Shown here one piece after another: positions 55,071-64,000 of a stretch of DNA of 64,000 bases (position 1 is the first letter of the stretch; each line of letters begins with the position of its first letter). The position numbers and the translations under genes were made by a program. The notes under the pieces are model-generated. The model did no database searches and was not told the origin of the DNA. It was given only the letters and a program-made list of their open reading frames with translations. The DNA is from Mycobacterium sp. DL440 (GTDB taxonomy: Bacteria; Actinomycetota; Actinomycetes; Mycobacteriales; Mycobacteriaceae). The stretch spans positions 2,346,984 through 2,410,983 of the forward strand of contig NZ_CP050191.1 of NCBI RefSeq assembly GCF_011745145.1, in the 5' to 3' direction.

Positions 55071-56666
55071 TTGACCACACTTCTGATCAACGGGCGCATC
55101 CACAGCCCCAGCTATCCCGACGCGACGGCACTCGCCGTGCGCGGCGGGGTAGTGGCGTGGCTGGGTACCGACGACGTCGGCCGGTCACAGTTTCCCGAAG
55201 CGGAGATCGTCGACCTCGACGGCGGGTTCGTCGCCCCGGCATTCGTCGACAGTCATGTGCATCTGACCGCCACCGGGCTCAATCTGCACGGCCTGGACCT
55301 GCGTGGGGCCACCTCGCTGTCACACTGCCTGCGACTGGTGGACGAATACGCCCGGCGATGTCCGGACGGGCCGGTGTGGGGGCACGGATGGGACGAGTCG
55401 GGCTGGCCCGACCAAACCCCACCGCGCACCGCCGACTTGGACGGCGTGCTGGGGAACCGGCCCGCCTATCTGGCCCGGGTCGACGTGCATTCGGCCGCCG
55501 CCACCACCGCACTGCGCCGGCTGGTGCCCGCGCTGGCCGAGGCCGCCGGGTTCGATCCGCGACGCCCGCTGAGCGCCGAGGCGCATCATCTGGTCCGTGC
55601 GGCTGCGCGTGAGCAGCTGACCCCGCAGCAACGGCACGACGCCCGTGTTGCGGCGCTCGATCACGCGGCCGCGATGGGGATTGCCGCGGTCCACGAATGT
55701 GCGGGGCCACAGATCGGCGGCCTCCTTGACTGGCAGGAGTTGCAGGCTCTCGAGCACGGTGTCGAGGTCGTGGGTTATTGGGGCGAGGCGGCCCACGACG
55801 CCGAGCACGCACGCCACCTGATCATCGAGACCGGGGCGCGTGGCCTGGCCGGAGACCTGTTCGTCGACGGCGCCCTCGGCTCACACACCGCATGGCTTCA
55901 CGAGCCCTACCATGACGCTCCCGACACCTGCGGCAACCGTTACCTCGACGCCGGCGCCGTCACCACGCATGTGCAGGCCTGTACGGAGGCTGGAATCCCG
56001 GCCGGATTCCACGTGATCGGCGATGCCGCCGTCGCCGCGGTCGTCGAGGGTTTCGAAGCCGTGGTGCAGCGGCTGGGCGGCCCGGCCGTGGCCCGCTGCG
56101 GGCACCGTCTGGAGCATCTGGAGATGGTCAACGCCGAGCAGGCCGTCCGTTTGGGGGCCTGGGGTGTGATGGCGAGCATGCAACCCAACTTCGATGCGCT
56201 GTGGGGCGGCGAAGCCGGCATGTACGCCCAGCGTCTCGGGCTTGACCGAGTTCACCAGCTCAACCCGTTTGCGCTGTTAGCATCCGAAGGCGTGCCCCTC
56301 GCCTTCGGCTCAGACACCCCGGTCACCAGCATGAATCCCTGGCAGACCGTGCGTGCCGCGGTGTCACATCGCAGCGCTGGCAGCGCCATTTCGGCTCGTG
56401 CAGCGTTCGCTGCGGCCACCCGCGGAGGTTGGCGGGCCGGCGGGGTGCGCGACGGCATCACCGGAACACTCACCCCTGGTGCCCCGGCCAGTTACGCGGT
56501 CTGGGAGGCCGACGACCTGGAGGTCAGCGCGCCGGCCAACGCCGTCCAGCGGTGGTCCACCGACCCGCGTTCACGGGTGCCCGCCCTGCCGCGACTGGCC
56601 GCTGATGCGGAGCTGCCGCGCTGCCGCCAGACCGTTCACCGGGGTGTCGTCATCCATGGGCAGTGA
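55071..56666 (+). CDS. amidohydrolase family 3 (YtcJ-like) enzyme
   Basis: A 531-residue TIM-barrel metallohydrolase. Metal ligands and active-site pieces: DSHVHLTA (HxH), [13 protein letters not shown] (carboxylated residue region), FHVIGDAAV (His), [11 protein letters not shown] (His) and [13 protein letters not shown] (Asp). Such enzymes hydrolyse N-acyl or formamide substrates; the target is unknown. TTG at 55071 begins at the natural N-terminus [11 protein letters not shown]; an ATG at 55017 would overlap fxsA. It overlaps lnt by 11 bases. Confidence 0.8.
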   Translation: MTTLLINGRIHSPSYPDATALAVRGGVVAWLGTDDVGRSQFPEAEIVDLDGGFVAPAFVDSHVHLTATGLNLHGLDLRGATSLSHCLRLVDEYARRCPDGPVWGHGWDESGWPDQTPPRTADLDGVLGNRPAYLARVDVHSAAATTALRRLVPALAEAAGFDPRRPLSAEAHHLVRAAAREQLTPQQRHDARVAALDHAAAMGIAAVHECAGPQIGGLLDWQELQALEHGVEVVGYWGEAAHDAEHARHLIIETGARGLAGDLFVDGALGSHTAWLHEPYHDAPDTCGNRYLDAGAVTTHVQACTEAGIPAGFHVIGDAAVAAVVEGFEAVVQRLGGPAVARCGHRLEHLEMVNAEQAVRLGAWGVMASMQPNFDALWGGEAGMYAQRLGLDRVHQLNPFALLASEGVPLAFGSDTPVTSMNPWQTVRAAVSHRSAGSAISARAAFAAATRGGWRAGGVRDGITGTLTPGAPASYAVWEADDLEVSAPANAVQRWSTDPRSRVPALPRLAADAELPRCRQTVHRGVVIHGQ

Positions 56667-58593
56667 CCGTCCCACAGACCGGCCCGGCCGTCCGCGGGCC
56701 GACGGTTTGGGCCGCTCGCGACTCGACGGTTTGGGCCGCTCGCGGCCGAAGCCGAACGAGATTACCGACGTGATCCCGGCCATCGAGGACGACGAACTCG
56801 CCGAACTCGACGTGCTTGACGACGAGTCCTTCGACGAACTGGACGAGGGCGTCACCGGCGATCCGGTGGCCGACGTCGATCCCGACGACGATCCCGAGGA
56901 CCGTGGGTATCGCCTGACCGCGGCGGGCACGCCGGACCGTTGGTCCGTGGTGGGCGTCTGGGCGTCCCGGTTCGGGCGGGCCGCCGCAGTACGGTGGGCA
57001 CAGTTGAGCGCGGCGGTCGGCGGCGGACTCGCGTTGTGCCTGAGCTACCCACCGACCGGTTGGTGGTGGGCGGCGTTCGTCGGGCTGGCGTTGATCGGCT
57101 GGGTGCTGACCCTGCGCTCCACCACCCGCGCCGGAGGCTTCGGCTACGGGTTCCTGTTCGGCCTTGCGTTCTATATCCCGCTACTGCCATGGATCAGCGG
57201 CCTGGTCGGCGCGATGCCATGGCTGGTCCTGGCCGCCATGGAGGCGCTGTTCTGCGGGCTCTTCGGCCTGTCGGCGGTCGTGGTCAGGCGGTTGCCCGGG
57301 TGGCCGTTGTGGTTCGCCGCGCTCTGGGTCACCCAGGAGTGGCTCAAATCAACGGTCCCGTTCGGCGGATTTCCTTGGGGCGTGGTCGGGTTCGGTCAGA
57401 CGAACGGACCATTGCTGGCCATCGCGCGTTGGGGTGGCGCGCCGCTGGTGTCGTTGGCGGTGGCGCTCGTCGGGTTCAGCGCGACGCTGCTGGCGTACGA
57501 GATCGTTCAGTGGTGGCGTCACGGACACAAGCCGGGCTTTCCGGCGCCCGCGGTCATGCTGCCCGGTCTGAGCATCACGGTGGTGCTGATGGCCACCGCG
57601 CTGCTGTGGCCGCAGGTCCGTCATTCCGGGACCGGTGCGGGCGATGAGCAGACCGTCACCGTGGCCGCTGTGCAGGGCAATGTGCCCCGGCTCGGCCTGG
57701 AGTTCAACGCCCAGCGCCGTGCGGTGCTCGACAACCACGTGAAAGAGACGCAGCGACTGGCCGACGACGTGCGCGCGGGGAAAGCGCCTCAGCCGATGTT
57801 CGTGGTCTGGCCCGAGAACGCCTCCGACATCGATCCTTTGGCCAACGCCGACGCCGCGGCACAGATCACCGCGGCGGCCGACGCCATCGGCGCGCCGATC
57901 CTCGTCGGGGCCGTCACCAAGGCTGACGGCTACACCGCGGACAACCCGGTGGCCTCCAACACCGTGATCGTCTGGGATCCCGAACACGGGCCGGGTGAGC
58001 GTCACGACAAGAAGATCGTGCAGCCCTTCGGCGAGTACCTGCCGTGGCGCAGTTTCTTCCGGCACCTGTCGTCGTATGCGGACCGGGCCGGCTACTTCGT
58101 GCCGGGTGAGGGCAACGGTGTCGTGCACGCGGCCGGCGTACCGATCGGGGTGACCACCTGCTGGGAGGTGATCTTCGACCGGGCGGCGCGGGAATCGGTA
58201 CTCAGCGGCGCCCAGGTGCTGACGGTGCCCACCAACAACGCGACGTTCGACGAGAACATGAGCGCTCAACAGTTGGCGTTCGGCAAACTGCGGGCCGTCG
58301 AGCACGATCGCTACGTCGTGGTCGCCGGTACCACCGGGATCAGTGCGGTGATCGCGCCGGACGGACGTGAGCTGGCTCGCACCGAGTTCTTCCAGCCCGC
58401 CTATCTGGACAGTCAGATCAGGCTGAAATCAGAGCTGACACCCGCCACCGAGTGGGGACCCACTTTGCAGGTGGTGCTGGTCACGATTGGAATTGGGGCG
58501 TTGCTCGCCGCAATACTGCACAATGGAGGGTTCGTGCAAAGAATGTTGAGGCGTCGCACCGGCGAAGGCCCGCGACGAGAAGGAGCCACATGA
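56656..58593 (+). CDS. lnt: apolipoprotein N-acyltransferase Lnt
   Basis: A 645-residue membrane enzyme that adds the third acyl chain to lipoproteins. About 90 disordered residues come first, with two DGLGRSR units and a strongly acidic run ([22 protein letters not shown]), then six to seven helices (about 105-315) and the nitrilase domain with catalytic E387 (VWPENASD), K452 ([11 protein letters not shown]) and C502 (TTCWEVIF), and a final helix. In M. tuberculosis it is fused to Ppm1; here the genes only overlap (ATGA). The lipoproteins in this window are its likely substrates. Confidence 0.92.
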   Translation: MGSDRPTDRPGRPRADGLGRSRLDGLGRSRPKPNEITDVIPAIEDDELAELDVLDDESFDELDEGVTGDPVADVDPDDDPEDRGYRLTAAGTPDRWSVVGVWASRFGRAAAVRWAQLSAAVGGGLALCLSYPPTGWWWAAFVGLALIGWVLTLRSTTRAGGFGYGFLFGLAFYIPLLPWISGLVGAMPWLVLAAMEALFCGLFGLSAVVVRRLPGWPLWFAALWVTQEWLKSTVPFGGFPWGVVGFGQTNGPLLAIARWGGAPLVSLAVALVGFSATLLAYEIVQWWRHGHKPGFPAPAVMLPGLSITVVLMATALLWPQVRHSGTGAGDEQTVTVAAVQGNVPRLGLEFNAQRRAVLDNHVKETQRLADDVRAGKAPQPMFVVWPENASDIDPLANADAAAQITAAADAIGAPILVGAVTKADGYTADNPVASNTVIVWDPEHGPGERHDKKIVQPFGEYLPWRSFFRHLSSYADRAGYFVPGEGNGVVHAAGVPIGVTTCWEVIFDRAARESVLSGAQVLTVPTNNATFDENMSAQQLAFGKLRAVEHDRYVVVAGTTGISAVIAPDGRELARTEFFQPAYLDSQIRLKSELTPATEWGPTLQVVLVTIGIGALLAAILHNGGFVQRMLRRRTGEGPRREGAT

Positions 58594-59399
58594 CAGTCCC
58601 TGGTGACGGAGCGCAGCGGCCGGGGGAATCCAGCCCTCGCCGGGACGGTGAACGCCCGAGTCAGCGCACCCTGGTGATCATTCCCACCTACAACGAGCGG
58701 GAGAATCTGCCGCTGATCGTCGGGCGTGTGCACCACGCCAGCCCCGAGGTGCACATCCTGGTGGTCGACGACGGCAGCCCCGACGGCACCGGCAAGCTGG
58801 CGGATGAGCTGGCCCTGGCCGACCCCGATCGGGTGCACGTGATGCACCGGACCAGCAAAGCGGGTCTGGGTGCGGCCTACCTGGCCGGTTTTGCCTGGGG
58901 GCTGGGCCGCGGGTACTCGGTCCTGGTCGAGATGGATGCCGACGGCAGTCACGCGCCGGAGGAATTGCAGCGGCTGCTGGATGCGGTTGACGCCGGTGCG
59001 GACCTGGCCATCGGTTCGCGCTATGTCTCCGGCGGCACGGTGCGCAACTGGCCGGTCCGACGGCTGGTGCTGTCGAAGACCGCCAACACCTACTCGCGGC
59101 TCCTGCTGGGTGTCGGAATCCATGACATCACCGCCGGGTACCGCGCGTACCGGCGCGAGGTGCTGGAGAAGATCGACCTGTCTGCGGTGGATTCCAAGGG
59201 CTACTGCTTCCAGATCGATCTGACCTGGCGTGCGATCAACAACGGGTTCAAGGTCGTCGAGGTGCCCATCACGTTCACCGAACGTGAGCTCGGGGTCTCC
59301 AAGATGAGTGGTTCCAACATCCGCGAGGCGATGTTCAAGGTCGCGGAGTGGGGGATCCGTGGGCGCTTGGACCGCGCCAGGGGCGTGGTGCGCAACTAG
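58590..59399 (+). CDS. ppm1: polyprenol-phosphate mannosyltransferase Ppm1
   Basis: A 269-residue GT2 enzyme that transfers mannose from GDP-mannose to decaprenyl phosphate, the donor for lipomannan, lipoarabinomannan and protein mannosylation. [44 protein letters not shown] (the DXD) and [18 protein letters not shown] are diagnostic. It has no membrane helix and probably depends on Lnt as anchor. The ATG overlaps the lnt stop and has AGGAG five bases before it. A strong terminator follows 11 bases after the stop. Confidence 0.95.
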   Translation: MTVPGDGAQRPGESSPRRDGERPSQRTLVIIPTYNERENLPLIVGRVHHASPEVHILVVDDGSPDGTGKLADELALADPDRVHVMHRTSKAGLGAAYLAGFAWGLGRGYSVLVEMDADGSHAPEELQRLLDAVDAGADLAIGSRYVSGGTVRNWPVRRLVLSKTANTYSRLLLGVGIHDITAGYRAYRREVLEKIDLSAVDSKGYCFQIDLTWRAINNGFKVVEVPITFTERELGVSKMSGSNIREAMFKVAEWGIRGRLDRARGVVRN

Positions 59400-59410
59400 T
59401 CGGCGACGCA

Positions 59411-59452
59411 AAAAAACCGCGGCCATGCCCACAGGGCATGGCCGCGGTTTTT
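59411..59452. terminator. bidirectional intrinsic terminator
   Basis: A 14-base perfect stem, CCGCGGCCATGCCC with GGGCATGGCCGCGG, loop of three bases, flanked by a run of A before (59410-59416) and a run of T after (59448-59452). It can stop transcripts from both ppm1 and the convergent rbpA. Confidence 0.93.
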
Positions 59453-59459
59453 ATTCGCT

Positions 59460-59798
59460 TCAGCTGCCGCGACGCTTGGTCTTGATCAGGTCGAGGCGCT
59501 CCTTGAGCAGCTCTTCGAGCTCCTCGACGGAGCGACGCTCCAGCAGCATGTCCCAGTGGGTACGCGGTGGCTTGACCTTCTTCGGCTCCGGCACGTCACC
59601 GTCGATCAGGGTGCCTTCCATGCCGTTCTTGCACGGCCAGGTGCCGGGAATCTCGGCGTCGTCGGCGAACGGTACGTCGAACTCTTCGCCGTTGTCGGTG
59701 CGGTAGCGCGCGACCTGACGCGGCGCAAGGTCGTGGTTGCGGTCGGTCTCGTAGCTCACGGCTCCGAGGCGACTGCCTCTCAGGACGCGATCAGCCAT
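59460..59798 (-). CDS. rbpA: RNA polymerase-binding protein RbpA
   Basis: A 112-residue actinobacterial transcription factor that binds sigma A/sigma B and stabilises the open complex. It starts MADRVLRGSRLGAVSYETDRN and has the core domain (about 26-70, one Cys in GTWPCKNG), the basic linker PEPKKVKPPRTHWDML and the sigma-interaction helix EELEELLKERLDLIK. AGGAG lies 10 bases upstream of the ATG. The convergent terminator separates it from ppm1. Confidence 0.96.
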   Translation of the reverse strand: MADRVLRGSRLGAVSYETDRNHDLAPRQVARYRTDNGEEFDVPFADDAEIPGTWPCKNGMEGTLIDGDVPEPKKVKPPRTHWDMLLERRSVEELEELLKERLDLIKTKRRGS

Positions 59799-59907
59799 CG
59801 TCAACACTCCTTGTTCGGCGTTTTGTCCGGATATATCAACGCTGCACGGCGTTGCCAAGTTCCCGACTCGACCATTGATGATACGCGGGTCACGGCGCAG
59901 GGCCGTC

Positions 59908-59913
59908 TACAGT
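59908..59913 (+). promoter_or_regulatory. TAnnnT -10 element of small zinc-protein gene
   Basis: TACAGT ends eight bases before the ATG at 59922; no Shine-Dalgarno is seen. Confidence 0.35.
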
Positions 59914-59921
59914 CGTGACCC

Positions 59922-60263
59922 ATGGCGATCGGGAACCGCAGACGCGACCGTCCACAGCCGTGTCGGTGGTGCGGGCGCCAGGTCGCCGATGCACAGATGG
60001 GCCGCCGCCGCCAGTACTGCAGGCAATCCTGCCGGCAGCGGGCCTACGAACAACGCGCCATGGTGAAGGGCACCTCGCTGGCGCCGGATTCGGTGGTGCT
60101 CACCGCCGACGAGGCCGCCCAACTGTCCGACCGGGTGTATCAGGTCAGGTGTGCGGCCGAGGATGTCGCGATCGCGGTCGACGAGGGCGCCGGGGCCGAC
60201 GAGTTGCGCAAATTGTGTGACGCGCTCTTGCAGGCCGCCAAGGCCGCCGACGGCTGGCGTTAG
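59922..60263 (+). CDS. small Cys-motif (zinc-finger-like) protein
   Basis: A 113-residue protein with N-terminal CRWCGRQV and YCRQSCRQRAYEQRA: four cysteines in C-x2-C and C-x3-C arrangement, the usual layout of a small zinc ribbon with a following basic helix. The second half is a helical region (ADEAAQLSDRVYQVRCAAEDVAIAVDEG). It probably binds nucleic acid, but that is inference from the fold. It resembles Rv2049c in place. It overlaps the convergent lppI gene by four bases. Confidence 0.7.
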   Translation: MAIGNRRRDRPQPCRWCGRQVADAQMGRRRQYCRQSCRQRAYEQRAMVKGTSLAPDSVVLTADEAAQLSDRVYQVRCAAEDVAIAVDEGAGADELRKLCDALLQAAKAADGWR

Positions 60264-60976
60264 TCGGGCGGGCAGCCGAGCTGGCGCCCGACGCCCACCG
60301 GCGGGGGGACCGGCTTGAGACAGCCCAGTGGTTCGACGCCCGACGAGTTCAGCAGCACCGCGGACTGGTGCGCGTAGTTGACGCACACCAACGTGGTGTC
60401 ATCGGCCCGGCACCGGTAGTCACCGAAGGCCAGCGACTTGCCCGCGGCCAGTTGCGCGCCATCGCCGTAGTTGAACCGGCCCGGGTCTCCGTGCAGTGAG
60501 CCGATATCCACCGTCTCCCCGGCGAAATCCACCCAGCCGGGAATCCACTGGCCCTCGACGTCCGACGGCTTCGAGGGGAGACCGTCGGCCTTGATCAGGC
60601 ACGCCAGTTGGCCTTCGACGTTCTTGTCGGTGGCACAGCGCGCGGTGCCCGAGGGCACCACGAATGCGACATCCTCGCCGAGATTGGTGGACTGGCCCTC
60701 GCGGGTCGCGGTGTGGAAACCCGATGGATCGGCCGGGGTGCCGGCCTCGACCCACTTGATCACCCGGTTCATCGGGGTGCCGGGGGCCGGTGCCGTGGTG
60801 GGCAGTGGCGAGGTCGTCGTCGGGGTGGACGTGGTGGTCTTGGTGTGCGGGGCCCCTGCCGGCATCGACATCCGGGGCTGCGAGTTCGGCTGCGTCTCGT
60901 GCCCCCCTCCCGGTGAGCAGGCCGCCAGGAGCGCCGCCAGAAGCGCAGCAGCCCCAACAGTCACAGCGATTCGCAT
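60260..60976 (-). CDS. lppI: LppI-like lipoprotein
   Basis: A 238-residue lipoprotein with signal peptide and lipobox LLAAC (Cys near residue 20), a Thr/Pro-rich linker (to about residue 68) and a domain with FHTATREGQSTNLGEDVAFVVPSGTARCATDKN and DYRCRADDTTLVCVNYAHQSAVLL. Position between the small zinc protein and lipT is that of lppI (Rv2046). Function unknown. Confidence 0.8.
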   Translation of the reverse strand: MRIAVTVGAAALLAALLAACSPGGGHETQPNSQPRMSMPAGAPHTKTTTSTPTTTSPLPTTAPAPGTPMNRVIKWVEAGTPADPSGFHTATREGQSTNLGEDVAFVVPSGTARCATDKNVEGQLACLIKADGLPSKPSDVEGQWIPGWVDFAGETVDIGSLHGDPGRFNYGDGAQLAAGKSLAFGDYRCRADDTTLVCVNYAHQSAVLLNSSGVEPLGCLKPVPPPVGVGRQLGCPPD

Positions 60977-61040
60977 ACCCGCAAGGCTAGCGGTCGCGTG
61001 CCACGCCTACCGCCTGTCCGCCCCCAGTCGTGTTGTTCGA

Positions 61041-61046
61041 TACGGT
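61041..61046 (+). promoter_or_regulatory. leaderless -10 element of lipT
   Basis: TACGGT ends six bases before the ATG at 61053; no Shine-Dalgarno is present. Confidence 0.4.
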
Positions 61047-61052
61047 CGTTCT

Positions 61053-62564
61053 ATGCACGAGCGGACTGTCCGGGCAAAGATCAGTACCGGCATCGTCGAG
61101 GGGTTCACGCGCGACGGCGTACACCGTTGGCGTTCCATCCCTTACGCCAAACCCCCGGTCGGACCGCTGCGTCTGCGGGCACCCGAACCCGCCGAGCCAT
61201 GGCCGGGCGTGCGCTACTGCCACGGGTTCGGTTACTGCGCGCCCCAGCAACGCCGCTACACGCTCGTCGGTGTGGGCAAGCACCAGCCGATGAGCGAGGA
61301 CTGCCTGACGCTCAATGTGGTGGCGCCGGAAAAGCCGGGCTCCGATGGGCCACTGCCGGTGATGTTCTTCGTGCACGGCGGTGGCTACATCATGGGCAGC
61401 TCGGCCACGCCGGTCTATGACGGTGCCGCGCTGGCTCGTCGCGGTTGTGTGTTCGTCTCGGTCAACTACCGGCTCGGCATGCTCGGATGTGTCGAGCTGT
61501 CGTCGCTGTCGACGCCGGAACATCCGATCGAGGACAATCTGTTCCTGCGTGATCTGGTGCTCGCTTTGCGCTGGGTACGGGACAACGCGGCAGTGTTCGG
61601 CGGGGATCCGGACAACGTCACGATCTTCGGGGAGAGTGCGGGCGCCCACGCAGTCGCGACACTGCTCGCGGTGCCGGAGGCCGAAGGACTGTTCGCTCAG
61701 GTGATCTCGGAGAGCCCGGCCAGCGGGATGGTCAGCTCCATGGATGCCGCGGCCCGGCTCGCGGATCAGCTCGCCGAATTGGTCAGTCCCGATGGGGGAT
61801 CGGCGGTCGGCGCGCTCATGTCCGCCCGGCCCGCGGACCTGGGCCGGGCCCTGGAATCACTGATCATGCGTGGACAGACGGACATGCCGGGGGCGTTTCC
61901 GGTCGGCCCGACGTTCGGCACCGAGTACCTGCCGGTCGATCCGGTGACGGCGATGGCCGAGGGCAGCGCACACCGGGTGCCGTTGATCGTCGGCAACAAC
62001 GCCGACGAGGGCCGGCTGTTCACCCGGTTCCTCCCGCTGCTGCCGACCAATGAGCCGATGATCGAAAAGTTGTTCGCCCGTACCGATCCCGAGGACCGCC
62101 GCCGGATCGTCGCGGCCTATCCGGACTATCCGAGCAGCGCGGCCTGTGTGCGGCTCGGTGGTGATTTCGCGTTCGCCTCGGCCACCTGGCAGATCGCCGA
62201 GGCGCACAGCAGGCATGCGCCCACCTACGTGTACCGCTACGACTACGCGCCCCGCACGCTGCACTGGGCGGGGCTCGGAGCGACGCACGCGATGGAACTG
62301 CTGGCCGTGTTCGACACGTACCACACGACATACGGCGCACTGCTGACCGCCGTGGGTGACCGCACGTCAGCCCGGCGGGTCAGCCGAGACGTGCAGCGTC
62401 GGTGGCGGGAGTTCAGCCGGTCCGGGGAGCCGGGCGCGGGCTGGCCGGCCTATGACAGCGATGACCGCGCGGTGTTCGTGTTCGACCGTAAGCCCCGCGT
62501 CGAATACGACCCCCGATCGGTGCGACGCCAGGCATGGGAAGGGTTCACCCTCGCCGAGCGCTGA
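61053..62564 (+). CDS. lipT: carboxylesterase LipT
   Basis: A 503-residue type B carboxylesterase/lipase. Features: PYAKPPVGPLRLRAPEPAEPW, SEDCLTLNVVAP, FFVHGGGYIMGS (oxyanion hole), FGESAGAHAV with nucleophile S195, GNNADEGRLF (acid region) and the His in GATHAMELLAVF. No signal peptide is evident. It equals lipT (Rv2045c). The amine-oxidase gene starts 63 bases downstream. Confidence 0.9.
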   Translation: MHERTVRAKISTGIVEGFTRDGVHRWRSIPYAKPPVGPLRLRAPEPAEPWPGVRYCHGFGYCAPQQRRYTLVGVGKHQPMSEDCLTLNVVAPEKPGSDGPLPVMFFVHGGGYIMGSSATPVYDGAALARRGCVFVSVNYRLGMLGCVELSSLSTPEHPIEDNLFLRDLVLALRWVRDNAAVFGGDPDNVTIFGESAGAHAVATLLAVPEAEGLFAQVISESPASGMVSSMDAAARLADQLAELVSPDGGSAVGALMSARPADLGRALESLIMRGQTDMPGAFPVGPTFGTEYLPVDPVTAMAEGSAHRVPLIVGNNADEGRLFTRFLPLLPTNEPMIEKLFARTDPEDRRRIVAAYPDYPSSAACVRLGGDFAFASATWQIAEAHSRHAPTYVYRYDYAPRTLHWAGLGATHAMELLAVFDTYHTTYGALLTAVGDRTSARRVSRDVQRRWREFSRSGEPGAGWPAYDSDDRAVFVFDRKPRVEYDPRSVRRQAWEGFTLAER

Positions 62565-62627
62565 GTTCGTGACTTCACTCTGAGCGATTTGCTGCAGGGA
62601 ATCCCCCGGTGTGGTTGCGTAACCGGT

Positions 62628-64000
62628 GTGCACCATCCTCTGGATCCGCTGTCCGCCGACGAGTTTCGCGCGGTGGCAGCGATATTGCGGCGTGAGCACG
62701 GGGTCGGGGAGGGCTGGCGGGTTGCCTCGGTGGAGCTCGTCGAACCGTCCAAGACCGAATTGGCCGCGTTCGACGGCGGTGGCGCCGCACCGGCCCGGCG
62801 GGCGGCCGTGATCTGCCTGGAGAGGGCAGCGAACGCCACCTACAAGGGCGTGGTGTCGCTGACCGAGGACCGCGTCGAGAACTTCGACCATGTTCCGGGC
62901 GTGCAGGCCAACTTCACCGTCGACGAGTTCGTCGAATGCGACGAGGTGCTGCGCCGGCACCCCGAGGTGATCGCCGCGCTGGCGAAACGCGGTATCACCG
63001 ACCTGGACAACGTGTTCATGGACACCTGGACCTACGGGGACGCGGTCGCCCCTCCCGAATACCGTGACCGGCGGATCGGCTGGTCGGACACCTGGTACAA
63101 GCAGGCTGCGGGCGCCAATCCTTACGCCCATCCGGTCAGCGGTCTGCATTGCGTGATCGACATCAACAGCATGGAGGTGCTGCGGGTCGAAGATGACGGC
63201 AGTTCTGAAAATCCGGATGTGATGGGCGAATACGTGCCGCACCACATCCCGGAGCGGGTCCGTGCGGCCTGGCGCCGGGAACCGCTCAAGGCGCTGGACA
63301 TCACCCAGCCCGAAGGTCCGTCGTTCACGTTGGACGGCAACCTGCTGCAGTGGCAGAACTGGTCGTTGCGGGTCGGCTTCAACCACCGCGAGGGGATGAC
63401 GCTGCACACGGTGCGGTACCGCGACGGTGAGATCAATCGCTCAGTGGCCCACCGGATGTCATTCGCCGAGATGGTGGTACCGTATCGGGACTCCTCGGTC
63501 GATCACTACCGGCGCACCGCGTTCGACATCGGCGAGTGGGGCCTGGGGTTCATGACCACCTCGTTGGAGCTCGGCTGCGACTGCCTCGGTGAGATCCGTT
63601 ATCTGGACGCGGTTCTGCACAACAGCACCGGCGAGCCGTACACGATCACCAACGCGATCTGTATCCACGAGGAAGACAACGCCGTGCTGTGGAAGCACGT
63701 CGACCACGACGCGGGTGCTGAGGTGCGCCGGATGCGCAGGCTCACACTGTCATTCCACGTCACCGTCGCCAACTACGAGTATCTGGTGTACTGGCGCCTC
63801 TACCAGGACGGCAACATCGAGTGCGAGGTGCGCGCCACCGGGATCATGGTCACCACACCGTTCCCGGCCGGGGCGACCCCGAAGAACGGTACGCTCGTCG
63901 ACGAGCGCACGTACGCACCGTTCCATCAGCACTTCCTGATCGCCCGGTTGGACCTGGATGTCGACGGCACCGACAACACGGTCTACATGACCGAGTCGTA
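62628..64000 (+). CDS. copper-containing primary-amine oxidase (3' end outside window)
   Basis: The first 457 codons of a gene that continues beyond the window. It encodes a quinoprotein copper amine oxidase: N2/N3 domains first (MHHPLDPLSADEFRAVAAILRREHGVGEGWR), then the catalytic domain. The base is D300 in RRTAFDIGEWG; the Tyr that becomes topaquinone is Y383 in the VANYEY motif; two copper histidines are H433 and H435 in FHQHFL. The numbering is within two residues of Arthrobacter globiformis amine oxidase. The third copper His is beyond 64000. It oxidises primary amines to aldehydes. GTG at 62628 is chosen; the overlapping GTG at 62626 is out of frame. Confidence 0.93.
   Translation, partial: MHHPLDPLSADEFRAVAAILRREHGVGEGWRVASVELVEPSKTELAAFDGGGAAPARRAAVICLERAANATYKGVVSLTEDRVENFDHVPGVQANFTVDEFVECDEVLRRHPEVIAALAKRGITDLDNVFMDTWTYGDAVAPPEYRDRRIGWSDTWYKQAAGANPYAHPVSGLHCVIDINSMEVLRVEDDGSSENPDVMGEYVPHHIPERVRAAWRREPLKALDITQPEGPSFTLDGNLLQWQNWSLRVGFNHREGMTLHTVRYRDGEINRSVAHRMSFAEMVVPYRDSSVDHYRRTAFDIGEWGLGFMTTSLELGCDCLGEIRYLDAVLHNSTGEPYTITNAICIHEEDNAVLWKHVDHDAGAEVRRMRRLTLSFHVTVANYEYLVYWRLYQDGNIECEVRATGIMVTTPFPAGATPKNGTLVDERTYAPFHQHFLIARLDLDVDGTDNTVYMTES

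Noticed and set aside
62367..63407. 346-codon minus-strand frame opposite the amine oxidase
   Set aside because: Shadow frame; the plus strand encodes amine-oxidase active-site motifs in order.

Overview
The window is a high-GC actinobacterial chromosome segment and almost certainly a fast-growing Mycobacterium (Mycolicibacterium-type). It carries the Pup-proteasome locus (mpa, dop, pup, prcB, prcA, pafA, pafB, pafC), tatA/tatC/helY, RbpA, an MTB12-like antigen, LppK- and LppI-like lipoproteins, F420/PPOX-fold oxidoreductases and a cob cluster, in an order that follows the M. tuberculosis Rv2120-Rv2045 block as I recall it. lnt and ppm1 are separate genes here rather than fused, and a complete ectABCD operon is present. 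There are no rRNA genes, no tRNA genes that I can see, and no CRISPR array.

Layout. 0-10.2 kb is an accessory stretch: a small kinase, a catalytically stripped MenC-like protein, a MOSC protein abutting a 5'-truncated GlxA-type regulator, an SGNH hydrolase, an acyltransferase-3, a nucleotide-pyrophosphatase-like enzyme, and six small exported proteins, one of them 3'-scrambled. 10.2-16.3 kb holds a thioesterase, a RecB-like nuclease, trmI, a DUF503 protein, lppK, an MTB12-like gene and mpa. 16.3-22 kb is an insertion relative to M. tuberculosis: lysR/EamA divergent pair, then ectABCD. 22-34.7 kb is dop-pup-prcB-prcA, a small membrane protein, a baeRF-like protein, then pafA-pafB-pafC-tatA-tatC-helY. 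34.7-35.5 kb is a decayed IS607-type element. 35.5-40.8 kb has a DUF4333 protein, a 5'-3' exonuclease, a second thioesterase, an Xaa-Pro peptidase, a biliverdin-reductase-like protein and an SDR. 40.8-54.1 kb is the cobalamin region in two arms (cobL-M-K and cobG-H-IJ plus divergent cobN), separated by a hydrolase-cyclase fusion, a kinase-like gene and a tetR. 54.1-64 kb has a PPOX-fold protein, fxsA, an amidohydrolase, lnt, ppm1, rbpA, a small zinc-binding protein, lppI, lipT and the first part of a copper amine oxidase that runs off the window.

How the genes work together. PafA ligates Pup to substrates, Dop deamidates/removes Pup, Mpa unfolds pupylated proteins and PrcBA degrades them, while PafB/PafC are the WYL-domain regulators. 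ectABCD makes ectoine and 5-hydroxyectoine. The ect operon sits between mpa and dop, and only 9 bases separate ectD from dop; a triple AC-n9-AC-n9-AC motif (GlnR/MtrA type) lies upstream of ectA, so osmolyte synthesis and the proteasome genes may share regulation. A perfect TGTGA-N6-TCACA (CRP-type) site lies between divergent cobG and cobN, and a strong hairpin preceded by a 35-codon ORF lies just before cobN. Many genes here have no Shine-Dalgarno sequence but carry a TAnnnT hexamer 6-8 bases before the start codon, as expected of mycobacterial leaderless transcripts.
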